Part shown: piece by piece, positions 11,875 to 22,874 of the stretch
Numbering within the stretch: position 1 is the stretch's first letter
Layout: the number at the start of each line of letters is the position of its first letter
Origin: Proteles cristata cristata
Taxonomy: Eukaryota > Chordata > Mammalia > Carnivora > Hyaenidae
Direction of reading: 5' to 3'
NCBI GenBank assembly: GCA_017311185.1
Contig: JAESUZ010005104.1
Span: 186,001-250,000 of the forward strand
DNA: 64,000 nt
Program-made: the position numbers and the translations under genes
The notes under the pieces: generated by a model
The model's database searches: none
Seen by the model: only the letters and a program-made list of their open reading frames with translations
What the model was told of the DNA's origin: nothing

Positions 11875-12780
11875 AATGACTCATTTCAACCTGGTTTTCC
11901 AGACCCTGGATTCATCGTAACGGTAGGCTGTACTGGGGAGACGCTGAAGCCTGTCAATTACTATCTTCAAAATCTCCCTACTTCTGTCTCCATCCCCACT
12001 GCGCTCCCAGGCTCAGGCCCTCACTACTCCCAGGACTATGAGATTAACTTCCTTCCTCCAACATCCCCTTTGTATAATTACAATTCCTGTCCGGTTCCTG
12101 CCAGAGACACTTTACTGAAATACATATCTGATTTCTGTTCCCTGCCTAAAGACCCTCTGCAGTCCTCCCTCCCCACCCTGCAGGGGCTTTCAAGGCCCTC
12201 CGCACTCGGTCCTTATCTTCCCCCTTCAAGCCCACCTATTCCCTCCCCACACGCCCAGCACTGGTCTCGCAGCTATTCCCAGAACTCTCCAGACACATGG
12301 ATAGCCTGCCTGTAGAGGCTTTCAGGGATCCCTGTGCCAGGCGCACCACACTCTCATCTCATCCTTCAAGGCTCATTTCAGAAGTCATCTCCTGGGCGAA
12401 ATCTGTGCTGACTCTCCCCCTCCCATGAATAACTCACACCTGGCCTCCACCCTGTCCGCTACTACACTTTCAACATTACTCGTGTCACCACAAGGTCCCG
12501 GCTATCTCATCCCTCACGGGATCTCTGCAGGTGAGCCAGGCCAGACAACAGGCTGTGACATCCGATGCAAGCGCACTCATGAGTTAGTCAAATGGCCATC
12601 TCATTTCCTTCAATTTAATAACCTGCGGTGTTGAACAGAGGCGCACCCTCCTCCTTTTAACAATGAGAATAAAGAGCTCAGGAATATGACGTGCCTGGCT
12701 CAAAGCCACGGTGTCAGCCAGAGCTGGACCCTAGACCATCCAAGTAGAAATCTTATTCCCTAACAGTTAAGCAAAACCTC
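11875..12780. other. Intergenic DNA with L2 and MIR remnants
   Basis: 12355-12480 resembles L2 (TCCTTCAAGGCTCATTTCAG). 12640-12745 resembles a MIR on the minus strand (AATGAGAATAAAGAGCTCAG ... AGAGCTGGACCC). It leads directly into the CpG island. Confidence 0.5.
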
Positions 12781-13560
12781 CGCACTAAAGGCGACGGAGG
12801 GTGGTAAGAAATCATCAGCGGCTAAGAGTGGGCCCCAGCTGTTCCGCACGGTGGGGACTTAGGTCCGCCCCTTTGCCGCTCCCTCGCAGATGAGACCCAC
12901 GTTCCACTTCCACACTAGTCTGCGCTTTCGCAGCCAAGGCCAGAACTTGGGGGAAACTTGATTTATAGTCCCGCGCCCGCAAGGACAAGCCAGCATAGAG
13001 CTGACGGCCCAGCACACCTGAGCAGGAGGGCGTGCCTCCTCTCCGGCTGCGCTCCGTACGCATGCGCGGCCCACCGCCGCGCGTCCCTAAACGCGCTGCC
13101 ACGCATGCGCAGCCCTCGCTCTGGCACGAGCCTTGGGCTTTGCGGCCGCGGTTTGGAGGCGTGTAATGGCTGGCGTGGTCGGGAACTGGCTCGCGGTCCG
13201 GGAAATGCCTTGGTCCCGGGAGGCTAGAGAGGCAGGCGCGGTCGCTGCGCATCCCCCACCTCCTCCCCCTGGGCGAAGGTTGTGGACCCACCAGGGGCTC
13301 TGAGCGCCCTTAACAGGATGGGCGATGCGCCCCTTGGGTGGGGGTGCTGGGCAGAAGGCGGGAGGCGAGCGGGCTCCTCAGCGGGAAGTGGACCGAATGC
13401 GGGTGGGTGGGGGAGGGGCTGTGGAGAGGGGAGAATGACAGAGGAGTGGCCGTCAGGATGCGCGGGGTCTCCCCCTCCCGCACCGTCGGCAAAGCAGAAC
13501 GACGACGAACCGAGATTTGTACTTTATTGCTCCTAACCATGGACTTCCATGTTCATATTT
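12780..13560. promoter_or_regulatory. Orphan CpG island, probable promoter
   Basis: A G+C- and CpG-dense block of about 0.75 kb in otherwise A+T-rich, CpG-poor DNA. It holds two copies of the NRF-1-like palindrome CGCATGCGC (13059-13067 and 13102-13110), a NotI site (GCGGCCGC, about 13142-13149), and an ATG in a YY1-like context at 13166. Such islands mark constitutive, often bidirectional promoters. No coding exon is recognised on either side. In human a non-coding RNA (LINC00895, from memory) lies in the interval beyond CLDN5, so a lncRNA promoter is plausible but unproven. Confidence 0.6.
13166..13303 (+). CDS. Small ORF in the CpG island (45 codons), hypothetical
   Basis: Opens with MAGVVGNWLAVREMPWSREA and ends at TGA 13301-13303. 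The start has G at -3 and G at +4. No homologue is recognised. It lies just downstream of the NRF-1-like motifs, where a first exon would be expected, but a chance ORF in G+C-rich sequence is equally likely. Confidence 0.15.
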   Translation: MAGVVGNWLAVREMPWSREAREAGAVAAHPPPPPPGRRLWTHQGL

Positions 13561-13654
13561 GACTTAGCCAAATACGCAGCTAAAACTTGAGCTTTGTGGG
13601 TACAGTGGTCTTCTGTCTTTTCTACGTGGAAGGCAGCACAGGTGGTTCCTGACA

Positions 13655-13910
13655 TTGTGGACCTGAGCCAAACTCCCAGAGTCACATTGCAGCTCTGTGG
13701 TTCATCAGCCCTGAGCCGTTGGCCAGTTTACCTTACCTCTTCTGTGCCTCAGTTTCCTCAGCTGTATAAACAAAGGAGGGGGGAGAGGTTAGGGATCTTA
13801 CTTCACAGGCCAGGCTGTTGTGAAGATCAAATGAGTTAGTGTAAGAATGAGATTGGTGCCTGGAAGGCACTATATGAGCGTGTGGGTGTTATTATTACTG
13901 TTTTTTATTA
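13655..13910 (+). mobile_element. MIR SINE
   Basis: Clear MIR core: GTGCCTCAGTTTCCTCAGCT, later GTTGTGAAGATCAAATGAGT and the tail GTGCCTGGAAGGCACTATAT, ending in an A+T-rich ATTATTA stretch. Confidence 0.85.
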
Positions 13911-14249
13911 GAGCTGTAACAGGATGTTTAATGGGTCTTTTCCTGTTACCCTAGAATTTATGAGTCAGGGCACAAAGTTGACCCAGGGGTGTTTAGTATC
14001 CCACACAGTAAAGATAATACCGGACATATAAGCAGAGCTTGTTAAAGGGCAGTAGAACCAGACCTGCCAGAAGAGAATATGGGAGAGTTTGAGGAAGGTG
14101 ATGGGAAAGTTACATATCGTGATTGTTGTGGTAGATTTTGTAGAACTCTAAAGAGTGAGTGTCACTTGTGCAAATTAAACGTCATTAAGCCTGAAGAAAA
14201 TTAAATTTTTTAAAGACCTGTTAAGACAATGAAAGGCGAGCCACAGACT

Positions 14250-15115
14250 GGGGGGGGGATCAAAACACATATCTGATAAAGAATACATAAAGAACTTAAT
14301 CCTGTAATAAAACTACAGATAGAACAGATAGTCTAACAAGTTGTACAGATGGCAAGTAAGCACATGAGGGGTACTCTGTCATCATCATTAGGGAAGCACA
14401 AAGCCACAGTGAGACACCACTGAACTACCATACATCTACTCAAATGGCCAAAATTGAAAAGCCTGACAAATCAAGTGTTAATGAGGATGCAGAGCAACTA
14501 GAATTCTAATGTGTTGTAGGTAAGAGTGCAAAATGGTACAATCTGGAAACACTTTGGTAGTTTCTTATAAAGTTGCCATACACCTTCCATTCAGCACACC
14601 AATCCTATTCCTCATTTACCCTGCAGAGAAGAAACATGTCCACGCTAGACTTGTAGGTACTAAACATTCACAGAAGCAGTATTAATAGTCAAGGCTAGAA
14701 ACAACCTAAATGTTAATTAGTGAATAGGTTAATTTGTGATAGATCCAAACTATAGGCCACTTCTCAGCAGGAACAGACTACTGCAACATGCAACAACATG
14801 GACGAATCTCATTTGTGAGGCTAGATGCAAGAAGCCAGACACCAAAAGGCTACATACTGCAAAATTCCATTGATCATGAAATTTCTAAAGACAAAACTAT
14901 AGTGACAGAAAGCAGATCAGCAGTTAAGTGTTGTGAATCAAGAGGAGACGATTCTCTGCAAAGGAGCACAAGGTGAACTCTGGGAGTGGTGGGAATATTC
15001 TACATCATAATTGTAGTGGTGGTGTTTATTGGACTTCATCAAAACTCATTGAATTACACACCTGAAATTGGTTAACTTTGTTTGTAAACAAAGTATACCT
15101 GAATTTTTTAAAAAG
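14250..15115 (+). mobile_element. Old L1 3' fragment
   Basis: Decayed L1 ORF2 C-terminal region and 3' UTR on the + strand: CTACTCAAATGGCCAAAATT, GCAAAATGGTACAATCTGG, CAACATGGACGAATCTCATT, ending near TTACACACCTGAAATTGGTT. It marks the side of the CpG island away from CLDN5's far repeats. Confidence 0.75.
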
Positions 15116-15119
15116 CCAG

Positions 15120-15540
15120 TTAGTGTTGGCCTGAGAGGAAACTACAAGCTGTGGCCTTTAGGTAGAGAGAGCTTTACTCTTTTCTGTAATTCATTCTCCA
15201 TGACAAGAGAAGCAAGATCCTAAGGCAAGTGGGGGGTAGAGATGGGTAATCAAGAGGCAGCTACATTCCACTCTTCCTCTTAAGGTTCTAAGCCATAAAC
15301 CCAGCTGACAGAGTGGGCAAAAGTTTACCTTGTATTCAAGATCAAAATAGCTGGACTTTACATAACTGCTAGGCATTGGAAAGTTATACATTCTGCCCAA
15401 AATATGATTAAGGGGAAATGTGGGAAATTTAACAGGGATTGATTGAAGGCAACAATTAGAGAAAGCAATTTATATAGTTAGTATAATAAACTACAGAACA
15501 TATAATGTGTGACTCATCATACATAATAATGTATCGTTAA
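15120..15540. other. Intergenic DNA, nothing recognised
   Basis: A+T-rich stretch with no gene or confidently named repeat. Confidence 0.4.
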
Positions 15541-15544
15541 ATAA

Positions 15545-15960
15545 CAAGGTTCAATAGAGTAAATTTTGAAAATCTAATTGGCTTTATTAAGTGATTCAAA
15601 ATTGAGCACCATCTCAGCTAGCAAGTAGAGGGGGGCTCCAACGGGCCACAGAAAGGGAAAGGTTTTTAAAGGCAGGACAAGGAAGTCATAAACAGAAAAA
15701 AGGATTATTTCAAGTGAGATCACCTTCCTTTGGGGAAAAAAAGGGTCTTAGTTGGATTACTTCATCTTCCTCTGGGGGATGGAGAGGGCCAATAGGACTG
15801 GTTACCTTACTGGTGCTGCATAAAATTCCTGATGGACCAATGAAGACTACATTTCTGGGAGAGGATGCAACTGCAGTTTGGTTAGGTATGTAAGCCCTGG
15901 TTTGGCGATGCGGCCTAGCATAAGTGACTCCATTTTGGGCCTGTGGTTTTCTTTTTAATA
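15545..15960 (-). mobile_element. LTR-like block of an old endogenous retrovirus, probable
   Basis: Has the composition and layout of a solo LTR in minus orientation: AATAAAG on the minus strand near 15586, a promoter-like middle with an inverted CCAAT, and a terminal segment near 15930. I cannot name the family. No retroviral coding sequence is visible. Confidence 0.35.
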
Positions 15961-16178
15961 GTTTTTTTCAAGTGTATGTAGGCACTGTTGCTGTTAATAA
16001 ATACAGAATCACTTAAAATATTACTGAACTCATCCTTTTGTCATTATTTTCTTGATCAACAGGTACTCAAAGTATAACTGCTATAAGGAGGAAACCACCT
16101 CCCTCAATTTTGTCTGTAAAAAGGAGTCCTTGTCCTTGGGAGCACTGGTACAGGAAAGCCATCCCAGTCCTTTGGGAA

Positions 16179-16234
16179 CAAGAATGAGAATGAGAATGAG
16201 AACAAGAATGAGAATGAGAATGAGAATGAGAATG
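16179..16234 (+). repeat. (GAATGA)n hexanucleotide microsatellite
   Basis: About nine copies of AGAATG with two AACAAG-type interruptions; reading through it gives alternating Arg and Met codons, which is a repeat artefact and not a protein. Confidence 0.92.
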
Positions 16235-16439
16235 GATCCTGCTGGACACTGGAGATATCAAGCAGGAGAAAAGAACGAGGATAGTGTCATGTTGTGGACA
16301 TTATAAATGAAGAACTTTTCAAGAAATTGGGAGTTTGGGAGCCTAGCTGTGATTCTGAGCACAGCCTGACCTTCCATCCTACCCATGGGGCCCAACAGGT
16401 TGACCAGTCTCTGTGGCCATACAACTGTATCGCCATACC

Positions 16440-16650
16440 TAGAACACCAGAAAGTGCTTGGTAAATATTTGCAGGTAAATAAACAATGTTATGAGGTGGG
16501 CACTGCCATCCCTATCTTGCATGTAAAGAGACATGCTCACCAAGGCAAAGAGAATTGCACATAGCTAATAAATGGTAGACTTGAGGGTGGAGTTGAACCT
16601 AGATTGAGAACTTGAGAGCCCAAGTTCATAACTACTGTGCTAGCGGCCTC
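16440..16650 (-). mobile_element. MIR SINE
   Basis: Complement of a MIR tail and core: GCTTGGTAAATATTTGCAGG, ATGTAAAGAGACATGCTCAC, GAGTTGAACCTAGATTGAG. Confidence 0.7.
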
Positions 16651-17218
16651 TGAAACATGCGAGGTACTGAGATGAGAGGCACACAGCAGTGTGGCTGCTG
16701 CTCTGTGTTCAATGATACGCTTAATGTAGAAGTGGCAAGGACCCAGGGTGGGAGGGTTCCCTTAGAGCCAGGCTCCTAGCGGGCAGCCATGTGATGATGG
16801 CAGGTGTCTGGGGCCAGGATACAGAAAAGGAAGATGACTCGCCATCACCAGGGCCACACACAAGCTTAGAGAGGTTGAGTGGCAAAGGTTTGCAGCTGTC
16901 AGTATTCCAAGACCACAGGGCAGCTGCAGACCTGGTTCTACAAGGACTCTAAGGGGAAACCAAGACTGTACATCCATCCACCAAGCACAGGACAAAAGCT
17001 GGCTCCTCCGATACAACCCAAAGACCACTTCCCAGCCAGTCTCCACTCTCTCTGCAGGCTGTGTGGCTGGGTTCCCCACTCGGAGCCACTGTGAGGCACA
17101 CGTGCCACTTTTTAAATGAGATGAAAAGGTCGGCTGTGACTTTGGGCATACTTACCCATAATGGTTTGTAGAATGTTTGCTCTAACTTGCCCCAGGGACA
17201 CCCTTTAAGAGGGTTATA
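16651..17218. other. Intergenic DNA, no gene recognised
   Basis: Unique-looking sequence. Short overlapping frames on both strands have no recognisable domain. Confidence 0.4.
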
Positions 17219-17544
17219 CAGTTTTGAACAACACAGGTTCAAACTGCATGGGTCCACTTATATGCAGACTTTTTACAAAGCAGTGCTGTAAATGTATTTG
17301 CTCTTCCTTAGGATTTTCTTAATAACATTTTCTTTCCTCTAGCTTACTTTATTGTAAGAATGCAGTATCTGCTATGTATAACATATACAATATGTGTTGA
17401 TCAACTGTTCATGTTATCATCAAGGCTTTCAGTCAACAGTAGACTATTAGTAGTTAAGTTTTGGGGGGAGTCAAAAGTTATATGTGGATTTTCGACTGCA
17501 CAGGGGTCAGTGCCCCAACTCTTGCCTTGTTAAAGGGCCCACTG
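17219..17544 (+). mobile_element. Tigger-like (pogo) non-autonomous DNA transposon
   Basis: Starts after TA with CAGTTTTGAACAACACAGG and ends GGGCCCACTG before TA (target TA at 17217-17218 and 17545-17546). Interior ATGTATTTGCTCTTCCTTAG and AGTCAACAGTAGACTATTAG match the copy at 9061-9373. Confidence 0.85.
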
Positions 17545-17546
17545 TA

Positions 17547-18120
17547 TTTGAGAAAGAAAAGTGAGCAATTATAAAAATATCCTTTTACTTCTACTTTCTT
17601 TGCTAATTCCCCAGCACATGGTTCACCAAAATGGACTTAACTGAAATTTAAAACTTTTAAAATTAAGACTTGAAAATATGATACAGTGAAGACAAAACCT
17701 TGCATCTGAGAGCATCCTACTTTGGCCTTTAATTTTCCAGGACTCCCCCATTCTTCTTTACTATGGATGCTAATCTGCTCCCTCCACCTTCTGAAGGCAA
17801 CCCCTCAGGCATGTTTCTCTTCGGTATTGCTGAGATACAGCTCCCTTTGTTCTAGTGGAGGCAGTGATGTTGGGAGATGGCAGCCATGCCCTACCTCCAC
17901 ACTTCCAAATCACTACACCACTCGGAATACCCTGCTCTTTCCCATTGTTAGGAAAGACTTATGCCACCTTCGTGCCCAGTGTTGGTTTTCTCTTTTGGGT
18001 GGACAGCAACAAGGAAAGAGAGCTCCTACTAGAGATAACTTTTTATCTGAAAGACCAATTTGTTTGGCAGGACACGCATCTAATTACCAAGCGTCTGCTC
18101 TTCTTACAGTCCTGCGAATT
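17547..18120. other. Intergenic DNA, no gene recognised
   Basis: The 138-codon frame at 17722-18138 has no recognised domain and overlaps a second open frame, so it is not called. Confidence 0.4.
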
Positions 18121-18132
18121 ACTCTCCTCCCT

Positions 18133-18182
18133 TTTTAAATATATATTTAATATTTAATATATATATAATATATAGTATATGA
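18133..18182 (+). repeat. AT-rich low-complexity tract
   Basis: Alternating TATA/ATTTAA sequence directly before a SINE; a typical easily melted insertion target. Confidence 0.85.
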
Positions 18183-18185
18183 AAA

Positions 18186-18382
18186 AATATTCTTTACTTT
18201 GAGAGAGAGTGTGTATGAGGAGAGCAGGGGAGAGGTGCACAGGGAGAGAAAGAGAGAATCTTAAGCAGGGTCCATGCTCAGAGCAGAGCCTGACACAAGG
18301 TTTGATCCCATGTCTCTGGGATCATGACCTGAACTGAAATCAAGAGTCAGATGTTCAACTGAATGAGCCATCCAGGCGCCCC
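18186..18382 (-). mobile_element. Carnivore tRNA-Lys SINE
   Basis: Head complement GAGCCATCCAGGCGCCCC; body diverged with a GTGTGT interruption. Confidence 0.87.
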
Positions 18383-18925
18383 TACCCTCCTCCCATTTGA
18401 AACCAGGCCACTATACCATTCTTTAGCTCAGGATGGCAAATAAGCCTCAATTGTGCTACTTGCCATTGAGTCTTGTGCCTGTGGGGCTCCTGTACGTATG
18501 AAATTAAGTTTGTTTTTCTTTTGTTAGTCTGCCTTATACCAACTTAATTACTAGACCACCCAATGAACCTAGAAAGAAAGAAGGGAAAAATTTTCCACCT
18601 CTGCAGTGCACACATTGTTTCCAAATATCTCACATTTTTATTCAGATCTCCAATTATGATATGGCAGTTGTAGTTGGTCACATTGACTCAAGCACTTGTT
18701 ACCATTTGTTTTATTGTGGCTCCTGAGGACACGTTGGTATCTTTCTATTAATTTCACTTGTTTCCCTTGCCATTATAGTAACAGTCTATTTTGTGCACTG
18801 GAGGTTTGTGGATACTCATTTCCATTCTTTGGTTAGATCCTGACAGTGCCATTCCCTAGCCCCGTGTCATGTCACTGTGTCCTCCTCTCAGTGGGTGTGC
18901 TGATATCTGTGCCCAAGGGTTAGAG
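18383..18925. other. Intergenic DNA, nothing recognised
   Basis: No coding, RNA or confidently named repeat signal. Confidence 0.4.
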
Positions 18926-18929
18926 AGTC

Positions 18930-19700
18930 TGTGATATTGTGATTTATAATAAATATTTATTTGGTCTTCACCTTGTTCCCAGCACAGAGCTCCTAAAACT
19001 CTTGGAATTTTGTAAATAAGAAGAGTGCCAAAGATGTCTTTTGTTATGTTATGGAGGTGACTTTTGGAAGCACCTAAGGATGGGAGCTGGTTGCCAAGGG
19101 AACCAACCCTGTAATTAGAGGGTTGGAACTTTTATCCCCACCCCCCTGACCTCCAGGGAGAGGAGAGGGATTGAAGATTGAGCTCAAGCACCAATAGCCA
19201 ATGATTTAATCAGTCGTGCCTGTGTAATAAAGCCACCATAAAACCCCAGAAAGACAGGTTTCAAAGAACTTCAAGGTTGGTGAACACAAGGAGATTTGGG
19301 GGAAGTGGTGCATATGGAAGGCATGGAAACCCCATACCCTTTCTCCAGACCTTGCTCTGTGCATCTTTTCCCATCTGGCAGTTCCTGATTTATATCCTTT
19401 TATAACAAACTGATAATCTAGTAAGTATAATGTTTCTCTGAGTTCAGTGAGCCACTCTAGCAAAATAATCAAACCTCGAAAGGGGGTCATGGGGACCTCT
19501 GATTTATAGCCAGTGGGTCAGAAGCATAGGTGACAATGTGGATGTGTGGTTGACATCTAAGATGGGGGCAGTCTTGTAGGACTGAACTCCCAGGCTGAGG
19601 AATCCACCTGTCTCCAGGTGGATAACGTCGGAATTGAGTTAAACTGTAGGACACCTAGGAGAATTACTTGGTGGTGGGGGAAACTTCATGTGTCAAAATT
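18930..19700 (+). mobile_element. Old LTR-retrotransposon LTR-like block
   Basis: Matches my memory of a repeated mammalian LTR-type element: GTGTAATAAAGCCACCATAA, TTTCTCTGAGTTCAGTGAGC, GGGCAGTCTTGTAGGACTGA, CCAGGTGGATAACGTCGGAA. The AATAAA near 19227 would be its polyadenylation signal. Family name uncertain; no coding region is present. Confidence 0.5.
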
Positions 19701-19724
19701 GAGAGCAGAACCAGAGAATTGAAT

Positions 19725-19800
19725 ATATGCATCACTCGGAACAGTGCCTGGTGCATGGCATATGCCAGGTGAGTATGCTTGTGGCTACTGTCATCATTAA
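19725..19800 (+). mobile_element. MIR tail fragment
   Basis: ATCACTCGGAACAGTGCCTG and GTGCATGGCATATGCC resemble the MIR 3' region. Short and uncertain. Confidence 0.4.
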
Positions 19801-20035
19801 GTCACTGGCCAGTCAGCTCAGATGGGTTTTGGCACTGTGCTGTGCTAATGAAACCTGGGATACACCTATAGGTCCATTTTGCAGGCATATAGAGAAGCAG
19901 GAGGTGGAAGATGCCAACTACAACTTCTGAGAATTGAGGAAGAGCCAGAGCTGTTCTCACCATCCTCAAAGCCGGGGGGGGAGAGGAGAAGAACTAACAT
20001 CAACAAAGACATGAATTCTTTTTAAAAAGCATAGC

Positions 20036-21135
20036 ATTCAACTTCTTACTCAACACATCCCCAAAAGCAAGGGAATCAAGAACAAAAATAAAGGATTGGG
20101 ACCTCATCAAGATTAAAATCTTCTGTACGGCAAAGGAAACAAAGTTTGCCACAAAACTAATAGGCAACCAATGGAATGGGAAAAGATAGTTGCAAATGAC
20201 ATATCAGATAAAGGGTTGATATCCAGAATCTACAAGGAACTCACCAAACTACACGCCCGAAAAACAAACAACCCAGTGAAGAAATGGGCAGAAGATATGA
20301 ACAGACACTTCTCCCAAGAGGACATCCAGATGGCCAACAGACACATGAAACGATGCTCAGCATCCCTCCTCATCAGGGAAATACAAATCAAAACCACACT
20401 GAAATATCACCTCACACCAGTCAGAGTGGCTAAAATGAGCAAATCAGAGAACTCTAGATGCTGTCGAGGATGTGGAGAAACGGGCACCCTCCTACCCTGT
20501 TGGTGGGAATGCAAACTGGTACAGCCCCTCTGGAAAACAGTGTGGAGGTTCCTCAGGAAACTAACAATAGAACTCCCCTATGACCCAGCAATAGCACTGC
20601 TAGGAATTGACCCAAGGGATACAGAAATGCTGATGCATAGGAGCACATATACCCCAATGTTCATAGCAGCACTCTCCACAATAGCTAAAACATGGAAAGA
20701 GCCTAAGTGTCCATCAACAGATGAATGGATCAAGAAGATGTGGTTTATCTATACCATGGAATACTACATGGCAATGAGAAAGAATGAAATCTGGCCACGT
20801 GTAGCAACATGGGTGGACCTTGAGGGTGTTATGCTGAGCGAAATAAGTCAGGCAGAGAAGGACAAATATCATATGTTTGCACTTATAGGAGGATTAGGAG
20901 GAACTTAACGGAGGACCATGGGGGAGAAGAAGGGGAGAAATGGTGGGGGAAAGGGAGAGAGGCAAACCATTAGAGACTCTTGAATGCTGAGAACAAACTG
21001 AGGACTGATGGGTATGGGGGGGGAGGGGGGAGATGGGCATGGAGGAGGGCACTTGTGGGGATGAGCACTGGGTGTTATATGGAAACCAATTTGACAATAA
21101 ACTATTTGTAAAAACAAAAACAAAAACAAAAACAA
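20036..21135 (+). mobile_element. Young L1 3' part, 5'-truncated, 12-bp target duplication
   Basis: About 1.1 kb of the L1 3' end. Flanked by AAAAAGCATAGC at 20024-20035 and 21136-21147. It ends in AATAAACTATTTG and a tail that has become an (A5C)n repeat. The endonuclease target is TTTT/AA-like. Insertion is recent enough that the ORF2 remnant remains open. Confidence 0.95.
20171..20908 (+). pseudogene. L1 ORF2 C-terminal remnant (245 codons, open)
   Basis: Encodes the C-terminal part of the L1 ORF2 protein: the region with [20 protein letters not shown], the Cys-rich domain ([20 protein letters not shown], cysteines around residues 98-118), [20 protein letters not shown] and [20 protein letters not shown], ending IGGLGGT. 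The endonuclease and reverse-transcriptase domains are absent because of 5' truncation, so it cannot move by itself. The open frame shows the copy is young, not that it is expressed. Confidence 0.93.
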
Positions 21136-21152
21136 AAAAAGCATAGCTTTTG

Positions 21153-21361
21153 GGGGCACCTGACTGGCTCAGTTGGTAGAGCTTATGACTCTTGATAGCG
21201 TCATGAGTTCAAGCCTCACATTGGGCATGGAGCCTACCTTAAAAAGGGGATGTGGGGTGCCTGCCTGGCTCAGGAGGAAGAGCATGGAACTCTTGATTTC
21301 AGGATCCTGTGAGTTCAAGCCCCATGTTGGGTGTAGAGATTACTTAAATAAATAAATAAAC
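21153..21361 (+). mobile_element. Two tandem short carnivore tRNA-Lys SINE heads
   Basis: A first head starts GGGGGCACCTGACTGGCTCA (about 21153-21245) and a second GTGGGGTGCCTGCCTGGCTC (about 21248-21361). Each lacks the long CT-rich body, and the second ends GATTACTTAAATAAATAAAT. This is a different, older CAN-SINE form from the other copies. Confidence 0.8.
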
Positions 21362-21364
21362 TGA

Positions 21365-22678
21365 AATCTTTTAAGAAATGCTTTAAAAAGAGAAAAAGAG
21401 AATTTGCCTTGTGGATTGGGAGCTGGCAGGGGCCTCTAGGAGGAGCCCTATCTGTTGTTGCCTGTGGGGTTCCCCTGGCCTCCCTGAGCTCAATTCAGGA
21501 GGCCTGTAGAGCAAGAGTCAAGGTTGGCCTGAATGGCAAGCCACGTCATGTCACTATATACCTTCCTGCCGGTTAAAGTAGAAACATTCCTCTCCCTTCC
21601 TGCATCCAGAGCTTGGCTGCCGGGCTCAGTTTATGTGGTGTTTCTTCTGAGAAGCCTCTCTGCTCCAGTGACCCTGCCCGACTTCTCATGGCACTATGGG
21701 AAACCTCCAACACTAACTCCTCAAATCTGTTGCTTAGCTCATCAGAGCACAGCGTCACCCTGGCTGGGAGTACCGGAAGGCTCTGGTCTTAGTCTCACCT
21801 CCCATTGATCCCTCCCTCCCCATCCCCGCTCCTGAGTGGACTGTAGGCTCCATCAAAAAGAGCTTTTGACTTTTCTGTTTGGAGGTACTTCCCACGCTAG
21901 CACAGGATGTTTGGGAAGGGAGAAACACCTCCACCATGGAAAGGACAACGAGTCTCTGGCATTTGCTTTGGACCGGAGGGCTTTGGGCTGGATAGTCTAG
22001 ATAACCTTCACCCTGAAAACAACTCTGCAGAGCAGGGGTGCTGAGGGAGCCACATCCCTCCGCTGTGCAGGGGCACAGCTGTCATCGCCCATCCCTTCCC
22101 CAGAAGCAGCCATCCCCCTTGGCTCCCCAGTGTATCCTGTCAGGTGGCCCCCTGCCCAGGCCTCTGAAACAGTTGGCTGGTGAATTCATGGTGTAAGCTA
22201 AGCCAACTGCCCACGGCAGCTTCCAAGCAAAGTTTGTTTTTGATTTTATGCTTATGTTTTTAAGCTCAGAGGCGACTGGTTCTGGGAAGGACTGGGTCAC
22301 AATGTGACTTTGGGAAGGTCATTTGTAGCCTCTGTGACTCTAGGTTGTAACTCTTGGCTTCCTTGAATCATGGGGTTCTCATCTTGTTGGCACTCACTTG
22401 CCAGCACCGTTTTCTCTGAAGCGAAGTGGTGAGGGCATGGCCCGTGCTAAAAGAGAGGAACCCTACTTCATGGCACTCTGCCTATGGTGCCAGGGCAGAT
22501 GGTGCAGCTGCAGCCCCTGGCCGAGGGATCATGGGCAAGACTGGGCTGGTCAAGGCACCAAGAAGGCAAGGCAGAGTTGTTGGCCAGTAAGTAGCCCCCT
22601 TCTACTGACTTCCCTGTCACTTTTGTTTGTATCTGTTTTATTATAAAGAATAACAGCTGCATTTGAAAAAGGAAGATC
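21365..22678. other. Intergenic DNA, no gene recognised
   Basis: Mostly unique, moderately G+C-rich sequence with short unsupported frames on both strands. Confidence 0.4.
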
Positions 22679-22872
22679 AGGGGCACCTCGGTGCACTTAT
22701 TCATTCGGTAAGTGTCAACTTCAGCTCAGGGCATGATCTCACGGTCTGTGAGTTTGAGCCCCGCATTGGGCTCTCTGCTGTCAGCACAGGGTCTGCTTCA
22801 GATCCTCTGTTCCCCTCTTCTTTGCCCCTATCCTGCTTGAGTGTTCTCTGTCTCTCAAAAATAAATAAACAT
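22679..22872 (+). mobile_element. Carnivore tRNA-Lys SINE
   Basis: Head damaged (AGGGGCACCTCGGTGCACTT), body TCACGGTCTGTGAGTTTGAG, tail AAAAATAAATAAACATTTTT. Confidence 0.87.
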
Positions 22873-22874
22873 TT

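Noticed and set aside
16067..16261. Frame with repeated His-Ser (minus) or Arg-Met (plus) residues
   Set aside because: Translation of the (GAATGA)n microsatellite, not a protein.
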